DNA of 64,000 bases from Roseiarcus sp036513315 (GCA_036513315.1 DATBZF010000033.1:79736-143735); one strand, 5' to 3'. Counted from the stretch's first letter, positions 25,614 through 34,212 are shown. Notes: generated from the sequence alone by a model not told the origin. Made by a program: numbers and translations.

Positions 25614-26830
25614 GCAAGTTCGACAAGAAGAATTCCTTCCGCAACGGCCCCGACGAGCGCGGCCATTTCGGCATATTCGGCGGCCGTTTCGTCGCCGAGA
25701 CGCTGATGCCGCTGGTGCTGTCGCTGGAGGAAGCCTATGAGGCGGCCAAGGCCGATCCCACCTATCAGGCCGAGCTCGATCACTTCCTGAAACATTATGC
25801 GGGACGCCCGAGCCCGCTCTATCACGCCGAACGGCTGAGCGAAAAGCTCGGCGGCGCCAAAATCTATTTCAAGCGCGAAGAGCTCAACCATACCGGCTCG
25901 CACAAGATCAACAATGTGATGGGCCAGATCCTGCTCGCCCGCCGGATGGGCAAGAAGCGCATCATTGCCGAGACTGGGGCTGGCCAGCATGGCGTCGCCA
26001 CCGCCACCGCCTGCGCGCGCTTCGGGCTCGAATGCATCGTCTATATGGGCGCCGTCGACGTCGAGCGGCAGAAGCCCAATGTTTTCCGCATGAAGATGCT
26101 CGGCGCCGAAGTGCGCCCCGTCCAGTCGGGCGCGCGCACGCTGAAAGACGCGATGAACGAGGCGCTGCGCGACTGGGTCACCAATGTCGCCGACACGTTC
26201 TATTGCATCGGCACCGCGGCGGGCCCGCATCCCTATCCCGCCATGGTGCGCGATTTCCAGAGCGTCATCGGCAATGAGACGCGCGAGCAGATGATGGCGG
26301 CGGAAGGGCGGCTGCCCGATAGCCTGATCGCCTGTATCGGCGGCGGCTCCAATGCGATCGGCCTGTTTCACCCCTTCCTCGACGACCCGAGCGTCGAAAT
26401 CTATGGCGTCGAGGCGGCCGGCCACGGCCTCGACGTGCCCGACGGACACGCCGCCTCGCTATCGGGCGGGCGCCCCGGCGTGCTGCATGGCAACCGCACC
26501 TATCTCCTGATGAACGAGGACGGCCAGATCAACGAAGGCCATTCGATCTCGGCCGGCCTCGATTATCCCGGCATCGGCCCCGAACATTCCTGGCTCAAGG
26601 AAACCGGCCGCGCGACCTATATTTCCGCGACTGACAAGGAAGCGCTCGCCGCCTTCCAGCTCTGCAGCCAACTCGAAGGCATCATCCCCGCTCTGGAGCC
26701 CGCCCATGCGATCGCCGGCGCGATGCGCCTGGCGCCGGACAAGCCGCGTGACCATCTGATGGTGCTGAATCTGTCGGGGCGCGGCGACAAGGATATTTTC
26801 ACTGTGGCGGATCATCTCGGCGGGATGTGA
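25610..26830 (+). CDS. trpB: Tryptophan synthase beta chain
   Basis: A 406-residue PLP enzyme that joins indole and serine to give tryptophan. PLP lysine is K99 in NHTGSHKIN; the phosphate-binding GGGSNAIG and the GAVDVERQKPNV region are present. GTG start overlaps the trpF stop (GTGA), so they are translationally coupled. In most relatives trpA follows directly; here the next gene is a TetR regulator on the opposite strand and trpA is not in the window. Confidence 0.96.
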   Translation: MSKFDKKNSFRNGPDERGHFGIFGGRFVAETLMPLVLSLEEAYEAAKADPTYQAELDHFLKHYAGRPSPLYHAERLSEKLGGAKIYFKREELNHTGSHKINNVMGQILLARRMGKKRIIAETGAGQHGVATATACARFGLECIVYMGAVDVERQKPNVFRMKMLGAEVRPVQSGARTLKDAMNEALRDWVTNVADTFYCIGTAAGPHPYPAMVRDFQSVIGNETREQMMAAEGRLPDSLIACIGGGSNAIGLFHPFLDDPSVEIYGVEAAGHGLDVPDGHAASLSGGRPGVLHGNRTYLLMNEDGQINEGHSISAGLDYPGIGPEHSWLKETGRATYISATDKEALAAFQLCSQLEGIIPALEPAHAIAGAMRLAPDKPRDHLMVLNLSGRGDKDIFTVADHLGGM

Positions 26831-26973
26831 ACCGGAGCGCGTTTCGCTTGCATCTTCTATCTGGCGACCGTCGCGGCGATAGTTGGACAGATGTTGTAAC
26901 CCCGCCCGGTCCGGGTCTCACGTTTTCAGAGCCAGGACGAGGCGGATTCGGCGCCGCGCTCCAACCCGCGGCC

Positions 26974-27612
26974 TCACCGCTCCCCCCTGCCCGTGCGATG
27001 CGCGACATAGAGGCGGATCGTCTCGCGCGCCTCGGCGACGAGGCGGCGGCCTTCACCCTCCTCCTCCTCCTCGGCGAGCCCGGGAACGGCTTTCAGCACG
27101 TGTAGAATCATGATGGCCATCGTCTCGGCTTTGGCTCTGCGCAGGCCGGGATTGGCGGCGCGCAGGATTGTCTCGATCCGCCGCAGCATGGCGTTGCGCA
27201 GCGCCGCGCGTTCGCCGGCAAGATCGCCGCGCGCGTCGATCAGCGCGACCACGACGGCGCGATGCGCGCGAAATTCCAGCATCAGATCGACAAGCGCATC
27301 GGCGACGCCGCCCGCCGACAGCGACGCCGCGCGGGCGGCGATTTGATCGAGCGCCCGACCGGTCCGCGCGCTGTAATCGGCGAGCAAGGCGTCGGCCAGC
27401 GCCTCCTTGGAAGGGAAGAATTGGTAAAGGGAGCCGATCGCGGCGCCCGCCCGCGCAGCGATCTCGGTCATCGTCGCGCCGCCATAGCCCTTCTCGGCGA
27501 AGAGCGCGGCGCCAGCGTCGAGCAGCGCGGCGACGCGCAGCTTGCCGCGCTCGCGCTGCGGTTCGCGCGCGAGCGCTGGCGCCGGGATTGACTTTTGTGA
27601 GGACATCCTCAT
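26974..27612 (-). CDS. TetR-family transcriptional regulator
   Basis: A 212-residue repressor-type protein. The N-terminal helix-turn-helix is seen at about 28-70 (AALLDAGAALFAEKGYGGATMTEIAARAGAAIGSLYQFFPSKEAL). A ligand-binding helical domain follows, with an acidic EEEEEGEG stretch near 185. The ATG at 27612 lies inside one of two operator-like repeats, so it probably represses itself and the divergent isochorismatase-AbrB pair. The ligand is unknown. Confidence 0.92.
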   Translation of the reverse strand: MRMSSQKSIPAPALAREPQRERGKLRVAALLDAGAALFAEKGYGGATMTEIAARAGAAIGSLYQFFPSKEALADALLADYSARTGRALDQIAARAASLSAGGVADALVDLMLEFRAHRAVVVALIDARGDLAGERAALRNAMLRRIETILRAANPGLRRAKAETMAIMILHVLKAVPGLAEEEEEGEGRRLVAEARETIRLYVAHRTGRGER

Positions 27613-27617
27613 ATATC
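27588..27617 (+). promoter_or_regulatory. Predicted promoter for the isochorismatase-AbrB transcript
   Basis: A -35 like TTGACT (27588-27593) and a -10 like TATATC (27612-27617) with 18 nt between them read toward the isochorismatase gene. The first TetR operator-like repeat fills the spacer, as in many TetR-repressed promoters. The 5' mRNA leader would be about 100 nt. Confidence 0.45.
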
Positions 27618-27641
27618 CATTTGTGAGGCTGTCCTCATATA
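27594..27641. promoter_or_regulatory. Two tandem TetR operator-like sites
   Basis: Two 22-nt near-copies lie at 27594-27615 and 27620-27641, 26 nt apart. Both run TTTGTGAGG then four variable bases, CCTCATATA. The first holds the perfect inverted repeat TGAGGA-CA-TCCTCA; the second holds TGAGG-CTGT-CCTCA. They overlap the first codons of the TetR gene on the minus strand and lie 83-131 nt before the isochorismatase start. Binding by the adjacent TetR protein is inferred from position and symmetry. Confidence 0.7.
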
Positions 27642-27724
27642 CACATTCCCTCGTCGCAATTCATCCCCCATCGCCCAACGCGGCGACGGGCGGTCACGCG
27701 ACGCCTTTCGCGAAAGACGCAGAC

Positions 27725-28297
27725 ATGAAAAATCTCGATTTCCGCACCACCGCGCTTGTCCTCATCGACCTGCAGAAGGGCATACTCGGCATGCCTCTCG
27801 CGCCGCGCTCCGGCGCCGACGTGCTCGCCGCCGGCGAAACCCTCGCGCGGCGCTTCCGCGCCGCCGGCGCGCCGGTCGCACTGGTGCGGGTCGCCTGGGC
27901 GCCCGATTATGCCGATGCGCCGCGCCAGAAAGTGGATCAGGCGCCGCCGCGGCCGGAAGGCGGATTGCCAGCCGCCTGGAGCGAATATGCCGACGGTCTC
28001 GCGCAGCCGGGCGACATTCTCATCGTCAAGCGCCATTGGGGCGCGTTCCACGGCACCGAATTGGATCTGCAGCTTCGACGCAGAGGCGTGACGACGATCG
28101 TGCTCGGCGGCGTCGCGACCAATTTCGGCGTCGAATCGACCGCCCGCCAGGCCTGGGAGCTCGGCTATGAAGTGATCCTGATCGAGGACGCCGCGACCAG
28201 CATGTCGGCCGAATTGCACGACATGGCGATCCGCCATATCTTTCCGCGCATCGCGCGCGTGGCGATGTGCGACGGCGTCGGTCTGTCGGCCGCCTGA
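27725..28297 (+). CDS. Isochorismatase-family hydrolase with Gly in place of the catalytic Cys
   Basis: A 190-residue alpha/beta hydrolase of the cysteine-hydrolase/isochorismatase superfamily. The catalytic Asp15 (LIDLQKG) and Lys102 (VKRHWGAF) are present, while the position of the nucleophilic Cys reads ATNFGVES, so Gly135. True isochorismatases also have Gly here, whereas nicotinamidases and carbamoylases need Cys. An isochorismatase-type vinyl-ether hydrolysis is therefore possible, but the natural substrate is unknown. ATG at 27725 has no strong ribosome site. Eleven nt separate it from the AbrB gene. Confidence 0.87.
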   Translation: MKNLDFRTTALVLIDLQKGILGMPLAPRSGADVLAAGETLARRFRAAGAPVALVRVAWAPDYADAPRQKVDQAPPRPEGGLPAAWSEYADGLAQPGDILIVKRHWGAFHGTELDLQLRRRGVTTIVLGGVATNFGVESTARQAWELGYEVILIEDAATSMSAELHDMAIRHIFPRIARVAMCDGVGLSAA

Positions 28298-28307
28298 GGC
28301 TTTCGTC

Positions 28308-29411
28308 ATGACTTCGCAAACGGGCTGGAGGGAAGCGCGATCCCTGCGCGAGCGCGGCGTCGGCGTGCAATGGGCGGCGCTGCTGTTCCTGTCGGTCCTG
28401 TTCGTCCTGGCTCTTGAAGCCGCGCGGCTGCCGGCGGCGCTGCTGCTCGGGCCGATGGCGGCGGCGATCGTGATCGCGGCCGCCGAAGGGACCTTGCGCG
28501 TGCCGCCATGGCCCTTCTACGCCGCGCAGGGCGTGATTGGCTGCATGATCGCGCGCGTCTTCACGCCTTCGCTGCTTGGCGCGATGGTGAAAGACTGGCC
28601 GCTGTTCCTGGCGGCGGTGATCGCCGTAATTGCGGCGAGCAGCGCGCTCGGCTGGCTGCTGACGCGCTGGCGCGTCCTGCCCGGAACCACCGCCGTCTGG
28701 GGCTCTTCGCCGGGCGCCGCCACGGCGATGGTGCTGATGGCGGAGGCCTATGGCGCCGACGTGCGCCTCGTCGCGTTCATGCAATATTTGCGTGTCGTCA
28801 TGGTCGCGATCGTCGCCTCGGCCGTCGCGCGGCTGTGGACGACGACTTCAGGCGGGGCGGCCGCAGAGGTCTTGTGGTTTCCACCTATCGCCTGGACGCC
28901 GTTCGTTGCAACTTTGGCGATCGCGGCCGTTGGCGTCATCGGCGGCGTTCTCCTGAAGATTCCAGCCGGTCCCCTGTTGGCGCCGCTCGCTATCGGCGCC
29001 GCGCTGCATGGCGGGGGCCTGGTGACGATCGAACTGCCGCCATGGCTGCTGGCGGCGAGCTATGCGATCGTCGGCTGGAGCATCGGTCTGCGCTTCACAA
29101 GGCCGATTTTGGTTCACGCTCTTCATGCGCTGCCGCGCGTGCTGGCCTCGATCCTGACGCTGATCGCCATCTGCGGCGGCTTCGCCTTCGCGCTCACGCA
29201 ATGGGCCGGCATCGATCCGCTCACCGCCTATCTCGCCACCAGCCCTGGCGGCGCCGATACGGTGGCGATCATCTCGGGCTCGGCCAAAGTCGATGTGCCC
29301 TTCGTCATGGCGCTACAGACCGCCCGTTTCGTGATCGTGCTGCTGGTCGGTCCGGCGCTCGCGCGCTTCATCGCCGATCGACATGGCGGCGCGGCGCGGC
29401 GAGGGGCGTGA
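28308..29411 (+). CDS. AbrB-family (COG3180) inner-membrane protein
   Basis: A 367-residue polytopic membrane protein made of two repeated halves, each with several helices and the SSPGAATAMVLMAE / TSPGGADTVAIISG motif (around 130 and 305). This is the pattern of the Gram-negative AbrB duplication family. In E. coli the AbrB protein was linked to control of aidB; a transporter role is often assumed. It is in an operon with the isochorismatase-like gene under the TetR operators, so it may export a compound related to that enzyme's substrate (inference). Confidence 0.85.
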   Translation: MTSQTGWREARSLRERGVGVQWAALLFLSVLFVLALEAARLPAALLLGPMAAAIVIAAAEGTLRVPPWPFYAAQGVIGCMIARVFTPSLLGAMVKDWPLFLAAVIAVIAASSALGWLLTRWRVLPGTTAVWGSSPGAATAMVLMAEAYGADVRLVAFMQYLRVVMVAIVASAVARLWTTTSGGAAAEVLWFPPIAWTPFVATLAIAAVGVIGGVLLKIPAGPLLAPLAIGAALHGGGLVTIELPPWLLAASYAIVGWSIGLRFTRPILVHALHALPRVLASILTLIAICGGFAFALTQWAGIDPLTAYLATSPGGADTVAIISGSAKVDVPFVMALQTARFVIVLLVGPALARFIADRHGGAARRGA

Positions 29412-29600
29412 AGAAAACGGGCGGTCTGCGCCAACCAATTTGAAAGGGCGCAAAATTCGCCTCTCCTGTCGCCCGTGAGTCGTTGTTGGAATCGCGCGTC
29501 GCGGCTATTTCGGCGGAGGGTAGCACGCTCTACAGATCGCGCGAGAAGCTCGTCGCATTGCGCCGGACGCGATCCATTGCTTTGCACATGCGGCGCGCAA

Positions 29601-29632
29601 AAGAAAAGGCCGGGAGGTTTCCCTCGCCGGCC
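29601..29632 (-). terminator. Rho-independent terminator of the small secreted protein gene
   Basis: On the minus strand a GC stem (GGCCGGCGAGG, loop GAAA, CCTCCCGGCC) is followed by TTTTCTTTT. It lies about 40 nt after the stop at 29671, as expected. Confidence 0.7.
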
Positions 29633-29670
29633 GATGTTTGCGAAATCCGCCGCGTCCTAGCGCGGCGTCT

Positions 29671-29931
29671 TCATTTCGACTGAGGCACGAGCGTGTAAGG
29701 CGACCAGCTAGGCGCATTGCTGTTGGGGACAGTCATGGCGGCGCTGTCGACCATCGCTGCGCGCGCTTCGTAAGCCGGGGCGCTGACCGGATATGCGGTG
29801 GGCGATGAAGCGCCGGCCGGGACCAAGGTATAGGGCGACCAGGTCGGGGCGTTGGGATTGGCGGCGAAAGCGGCGCTCGCGCCAAGCGCGAGGGATAAGG
29901 CCGCGGTTCCGATCACAAGTATTTTACGCAT
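29671..29931 (-). CDS. Small secreted protein with a duplicated NAP-WSPYTLVP motif
   Basis: An 86-residue protein with a clear signal peptide (MRKILVIGTAALSLALG, cut likely after AAFA). The mature part of about 63 residues holds two copies of N-A-P-[T/S]-W-S-P-Y-T-L-V-P, one at its start and one at its end, joined by an Ala-rich linker. No enzyme motif is visible. GGAGG lies 7 nt upstream of the ATG at 29931, and a strong terminator follows, so it is probably a monocistronic, well-expressed gene. Function unknown; periplasmic or extracellular location is inferred. Confidence 0.8.
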   Translation of the reverse strand: MRKILVIGTAALSLALGASAAFAANPNAPTWSPYTLVPAGASSPTAYPVSAPAYEARAAMVDSAAMTVPNSNAPSWSPYTLVPQSK

Positions 29932-30486
29932 GGGCATTCCTCCATTTGATTTACGCCCCCTTGCGCAAATGATCGCCCTTGGCGCGCGCGCCGCCACTAA
30001 AGAAAATATTAGAATCGGGATTCCCCGCGCCGCGATTGCGATCGGGAATCATCCGGCGTGGCAGCGAATCGGCGTCGAAGGGTTGCCCTGTTCGCGCCTT
30101 TGATGCGCCGCAAAGAATCGACGATTCGCTATACAAAAGCTTGGTCGATCGGCGCCTCGCGGATCGCGCCTCGCCTCGACTTCCGCGCGCCATGTCGCAT
30201 GCGACAGGGTGGATCGGTGAGGGGAATATTTCGGGCGAATGGCGCGCTGAACAATTATTGTTGATCGCGTGCGCATGCATGCTTCCCGCGACCGCGCAAC
30301 GGTATCGCTAAAGCGCGGCGGAGCGCATACCTGTCGACACAAGCACGAAGCGCCCCGCTACGCCATGCAATCAATGATAGAATCCGTCTTCGGTCCTTCG
30401 TCTCATATGTCGTGAACGCGCGCGCTCTGGCAACAGACGCGCGAGACGGATAGGCTCCGCCAAAACAAGGAACGGCGAGGGAAGAG
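29932..30486. other. Intergenic region between the secreted protein gene and the MFS gene
   Basis: About 555 nt with no supported gene, lying between two divergent genes and so carrying both promoters. It contains a perfect 14-nt palindrome TGTCGCATGCGACA at 30193-30206 and, at 30350-30377, a 28-nt match (3 differences by hand) to the end of the repeat element at 4688-4715. An AT-rich patch near 30000-30012 on the minus strand (TAATATTTT) may include the -10 of the secreted protein gene. Confidence 0.5.
30350..30377. repeat. Solo end of the nudC-flanking repeat element
   Basis: GCGCCCCGCTACGCCATG and the following 10 nt match the right end of the element at 4688-4715 with 3 differences over 28 nt. 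No second arm was found nearby, so this appears to be a remnant or a half element. Confidence 0.5.
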
Positions 30487-31818
30487 ATGTCCGAGCGGCT
30501 GAACGCGACGCAACGCCTGAAATGGGTCCAGCGCAGTGCGCTGGCCATGCTGGTGGTGGCGGGCGTGATCAATTACATCGACCGCGCCACTTTGGCGGTC
30601 GCCAATCCGCTGATCCGCGAGGACCTCGGCCTCTCCATCGCCGATATGGGTTATCTGCTGTCGGCGTTCCTGTGGTCCTACGCCTTCTCGCAATTGCCCA
30701 CCGGCGCCATGGTCGACCGGCTGGGTCCGCGCATTCTGCTGACGATCGGCCTCTCTCTTTGGTCGCTTGCGCAGGTCCTCGGCGGATTGGTGCGGGGTTT
30801 CGGCGAGTTTTTCGGCGCCCGCATTCTGCTGGGCATCGGCGAGGCCCCGCAATTTCCGACGGGGGCGCGGGTCGTGCGCGATTGGTTCAACCAGCGCGAT
30901 CGCGGCCTCGCCACCGGAATCTTCAACTGCGCCTCGTCGCTCGGCACGGCGATCGCCGTGCCGCTGCTGACCTTTCTGATGCTGGCGTTCGGCTGGCGCA
31001 CGATGTTCATGATCATGGGAATCGCCGGCCTGGCGATGGCGGCGGTCTGGTGTTTCGCCTATCGCAATCCGCAGGAGCGCGCGCTGACGGCGGAGGAGAA
31101 CGCCTATCGCACGCAGGGCGATCCGCCGGGGCAGCGGACCAAGGTCACGTTGCGCGAGTGGATGTTGCTGTTCCGCTTCCGCACCACCTGGGGCATGATT
31201 CTCGGCTATTTCGGTTGCATCTACCTGACCTGGATCTACACCGCCTGGCTGCCCGGCTATCTCGAGATCGAGCGGCATATGAGCGTGAAATTCACCGGCG
31301 TGGCGGCGGCCATTCCTTTCGCCTGGGGCGTCGTCGGCGGCGTCGTGGGCGGCTATCTCGCCGACATACTGGTGCGTCGCGGCGTCGCGCCGCTAAAAAG
31401 CCGGCGCTATCCCGCCGCGATCGCACTCACCGGTACGGCGCTCTGCACTGTGGCCGCCGCTTATGTCAGCAGCAATGTGCTGGCGATCGTCTTCATCTCG
31501 GCGTCGCTGTTCCTGGTCTATGTCACCAGCACCTGCGCCTGGGCGCTGAGCTCCGTCGCCGTGCCGACCAATTGCACCGCCTCGATCGGCGCGATGCAGA
31601 ATTTCGGCGGCTATCTCGGCGGCGCGCTGGCGCCGACCGTCACCGGCATCATCGTGCAGCAGACCGGCTCTTTCGTGCCGGCCCTGGTGGTTGGCGCGCT
31701 GATCGGCGTGGCGTCGGCGGCGTCGTACCTCTTCATCGTCGACCAGCCGATCACGGCGGCGGATATGGATGCGCTGTCCGATCCTGGGGCGATGGCGTTG
31801 CGAGCGGGGCGCGAATAA
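30487..31818 (+). CDS. MFS transporter (anion:cation symporter type)
   Basis: A 443-residue carrier with 12 predicted helices and a long central loop near 195-225. The first helix NYIDRATLAVANPLIREDLGLS and the DRLGPR loop are typical of the ACS family, which takes up sugar acids, hexuronates, phthalate and related organic anions. The substrate is not fixed by sequence. GAGGGAAGAG precedes the ATG. No catabolic gene is adjacent on the same strand. Confidence 0.9.
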   Translation: MSERLNATQRLKWVQRSALAMLVVAGVINYIDRATLAVANPLIREDLGLSIADMGYLLSAFLWSYAFSQLPTGAMVDRLGPRILLTIGLSLWSLAQVLGGLVRGFGEFFGARILLGIGEAPQFPTGARVVRDWFNQRDRGLATGIFNCASSLGTAIAVPLLTFLMLAFGWRTMFMIMGIAGLAMAAVWCFAYRNPQERALTAEENAYRTQGDPPGQRTKVTLREWMLLFRFRTTWGMILGYFGCIYLTWIYTAWLPGYLEIERHMSVKFTGVAAAIPFAWGVVGGVVGGYLADILVRRGVAPLKSRRYPAAIALTGTALCTVAAAYVSSNVLAIVFISASLFLVYVTSTCAWALSSVAVPTNCTASIGAMQNFGGYLGGALAPTVTGIIVQQTGSFVPALVVGALIGVASAASYLFIVDQPITAADMDALSDPGAMALRAGRE

Positions 31819-31927
31819 TCAAAGGGAGCTTTGGGCTTGCGTGGGTCTGACAGACCGAATCGAAAGTCCGCGATGAAGGGCGCTCCGCTCGAACCTGGGC
31901 CTTCGAAGGTCACGCCACGGAATCGGC

Positions 31928-32434
31928 CTAAGGCGCCGGCATTGCGGCATAGGCGGCCGGCGGCACAATGACGGAGACAGAAACGCTCGGTTTGTCTTTC
32001 GGTCCGAACGGCCCTGGCGTCTTGTTCTTCACCGGCGGCAGGCTTTGGAGATAGGCGACGATGGCCTTCGCGTCGTCGTTCGACAGACGCGAAAATCCCT
32101 GCCAGGGCATGGCACCCGAGAGAACTCTGCCGTCAGGACGCAAACCCATGGTTATCGCCCTGATGATCTGCTCTGACGTCCAGCCGCCAAGGCCGGTCTC
32201 CTTGTCCGGCGTGAGGTTGGGTCCGACGGCGACGCCGTAGCCCGGCGCGCCAAAGCCGACGTCGGAGCCGCCGAGCATTCTGTTCGTATCGGGATTGCCG
32301 AGCAGGCCGCCCGGCGTGTGACAATCCGAACAGCCGGCGATACCCACGAGATAAGAGCCCCGTTCGATCAATCGATCGTCAGCGGCCGCTGGCCCGGCAA
32401 GCGAAATGAGCGCGAGCAGGCTGGGGCGCCACAT
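31928..32434 (-). CDS. Periplasmic class I cytochrome c
   Basis: A 168-residue exported monohaem cytochrome. A signal peptide (MWRPSLLALISLAGPAAA) is followed by haem motif C35-S-D-C38-H39, and the likely distal Met lies in SGAMPWQGF. The segment GPNLTPDKETGLGGWTSEQIIRAI is typical of the cytochrome subunits of alcohol/aldehyde and gluconate dehydrogenases. The ATG at 32434 is supported by GGAGA 6 nt upstream; other upstream starts are weaker. No flavoprotein or quinoprotein partner is adjacent, so its electron donor is unknown. Confidence 0.87.
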   Translation of the reverse strand: MWRPSLLALISLAGPAAADDRLIERGSYLVGIAGCSDCHTPGGLLGNPDTNRMLGGSDVGFGAPGYGVAVGPNLTPDKETGLGGWTSEQIIRAITMGLRPDGRVLSGAMPWQGFSRLSNDDAKAIVAYLQSLPPVKNKTPGPFGPKDKPSVSVSVIVPPAAYAAMPAP

Positions 32435-32710
32435 CGATTTCTCCATAGTGAGGACGAGCGGTCCCCTTTCGCCGGCGACCCGAATGGGTTCGTGCATCAG
32501 ATACGGCCCCGGCCTCCTCAAGTTTCCGGTTGCGTGCTTATCGCCATCGGCAAAGGAGAAATTCTCGCCGCTATCGCCAGCCGGTCGATCCCCGCGCTAT
32601 TGCGCGCCGCCGGCTGATTCATGGCGAAATCGACATTGCGCCCTCGCCAAGACGCGCAATCCCTGAAATTCTGTCGCCCTGTCGGCGCCCCCGCGCCAAA
32701 GAGGTCAATC

Positions 32711-33448
32711 ATGACGCAAGGTCTCATCATCGTAACGGGCGGCGGCCGCGGCATCGGCGCCGCCGTCTGCCGCAAGCTCGCCGCCGCCGGATATTCGGTC
32801 GCGGTCAATTACGCCGCCGACGCGGCCGCCGCCGAGGCGGTCGCAGCGGCGATTCGGGAAACGGGTGGGCGCGCCCAGGCGTTTCACGCCGACGTCGCCG
32901 ATCCCGCCGCCGTGAAATCCCTGTTCGAAAATGCGGTCGACGCCCTCGGGGCGCTGGTGGGATTGGTTAACAATGCCGGCATCATCGGCGTCTCCGCGCG
33001 GATCGACGCGCAGGAGGCCGTCGATCTGGCCCGGCTGTTCGCGGTCAATGTGCTGGGGACCATGCATTGCGCCAAAGAGGCGGTCCGCCGGCTGTCGACG
33101 CGCCATGGCGGCGCCGGCGGCGCCATCGTCAACGTCTCCTCCGTCGCCGCCCGGCTCGGCGGCCTTGCCGGCGGCGTGCCTTACGCGACTACCAAAGGCG
33201 CGATCGAAACCTTCACCAAGGGCCTCGCCAACGAGGTCGCGCGCGAAGGCATCCGCGTCAACGCCGTCGCGCCGGGCATGACCGCCACCGACATGTCATC
33301 CGCGGCGATGCGCGAGGCGGCGCTGGCCAGCCTGCCGATGGGCCGGGTCGGCGAGCCCGAGGAAATCGCCGAGGGCATCGTCTGGTTGATGTCGCCAGCC
33401 GCCGCCTATGCGACCGGCACGGTGCTGACGATTTCCGGCGGGCGATAG
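32711..33448 (+). CDS. SDR-family oxidoreductase
   Basis: A 245-residue classical SDR with cofactor motif VTGGGRGIG at 8-16, NNAG near 87-90, and catalytic Ser (NVSSVAA), Tyr and Lys (YATTKGA). It resembles 3-oxoacyl-ACP reductase-like and glucose dehydrogenase-like members. AGAGG precedes the ATG at 32711; the upstream open frame is not used. The next gene, a WYL regulator, begins 6 nt after the stop, suggesting that the regulator is cotranscribed. Substrate unknown. Confidence 0.9.
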   Translation: MTQGLIIVTGGGRGIGAAVCRKLAAAGYSVAVNYAADAAAAEAVAAAIRETGGRAQAFHADVADPAAVKSLFENAVDALGALVGLVNNAGIIGVSARIDAQEAVDLARLFAVNVLGTMHCAKEAVRRLSTRHGGAGGAIVNVSSVAARLGGLAGGVPYATTKGAIETFTKGLANEVAREGIRVNAVAPGMTATDMSSAAMREAALASLPMGRVGEPEEIAEGIVWLMSPAAAYATGTVLTISGGR

Positions 33449-33454
33449 GCCGCC

Positions 33455-34144
33455 ATGTCGCGCGCACAACGTCTGCTCGATCTGATCCAGGTCCTGCGCC
33501 GCCACCGCCGTCCGGTCGCCGGCGCGGATCTGGCCCGCGAACTTGGCGTCAGCCTGCGCACGCTTTATCGCGACATCGCTTCGCTTCAGGCCCAGGGCGC
33601 CGATATCGCCGGCGAAGCGGGGCTTGGCTATATCCTGCGGCCAGGCTTCACGCTGCCGCCGCTGATGTTCAATGTCGAGGAGATCGAGGCGCTGGCGCTT
33701 GGCTCACGCTGGGTGGCGGCGCGCGCCGATTCGCCGCTCGCCGCCTCGGCGCGCAACGCTCTGGCCAAGATCGGCGCGGTGCTGCCGCCAGACCTATCCG
33801 ACCTCCTGGATTCCTCGACGTTACTCATCGGCCCTGGCGAGCGCATTGCCTTGGGCGACGCCGAACTGCCGAGGATCAGGCAGGCGATCCGCGCCGAGCG
33901 CAAACTGAACGTCGCCTATGTCGATGCCGCCGGGGCGGCGACGCAACGGATGATCTGGCCTTTCGCGCTCGCCTTTTTCGATCGCACCCGCATGATCGTC
34001 GCCTGGTGCGAAACGCGCCAGGCGTTCCGCCATTTTCGCACCGACCGCATCAGCGCGATCGAAACGATGACGGAGCGCTATCCGCGCCGCCGACCGGTGT
34101 TGATCAAGGAATGGCGCAAGCTAGAAGGCATCGGCGAAGCCTGA
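33455..34144 (+). CDS. YafY-type HTH/WYL transcriptional regulator
   Basis: A 229-residue regulator with an N-terminal winged HTH (residues 1-55, SRAQRLLDLIQVLRR ... GVSLRTLYRDIASL) and a WYL domain (about 130-215). WYL domains bind ligands or nucleic acid and control transcription. It lies in an apparent operon after the SDR and 68 nt before a VOC protein, so it may control them in response to a small molecule (inference). Confidence 0.9.
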   Translation: MSRAQRLLDLIQVLRRHRRPVAGADLARELGVSLRTLYRDIASLQAQGADIAGEAGLGYILRPGFTLPPLMFNVEEIEALALGSRWVAARADSPLAASARNALAKIGAVLPPDLSDLLDSSTLLIGPGERIALGDAELPRIRQAIRAERKLNVAYVDAAGAATQRMIWPFALAFFDRTRMIVAWCETRQAFRHFRTDRISAIETMTERYPRRRPVLIKEWRKLEGIGEA

Positions 34145-34212
34145 TGCGCTGCTGACAGAATCTGGCAGGCTTCGCCGCTATCAGGGGCCCCGGTCCAACC
34201 AGGGAGCCCGCT

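Noticed and set aside
30522..31850. A 442-codon frame in another frame of the MFS gene
   Set aside because: The MFS frame has 12 helices and family motifs; this one is Arg/Ala/Gly-rich and without helices.
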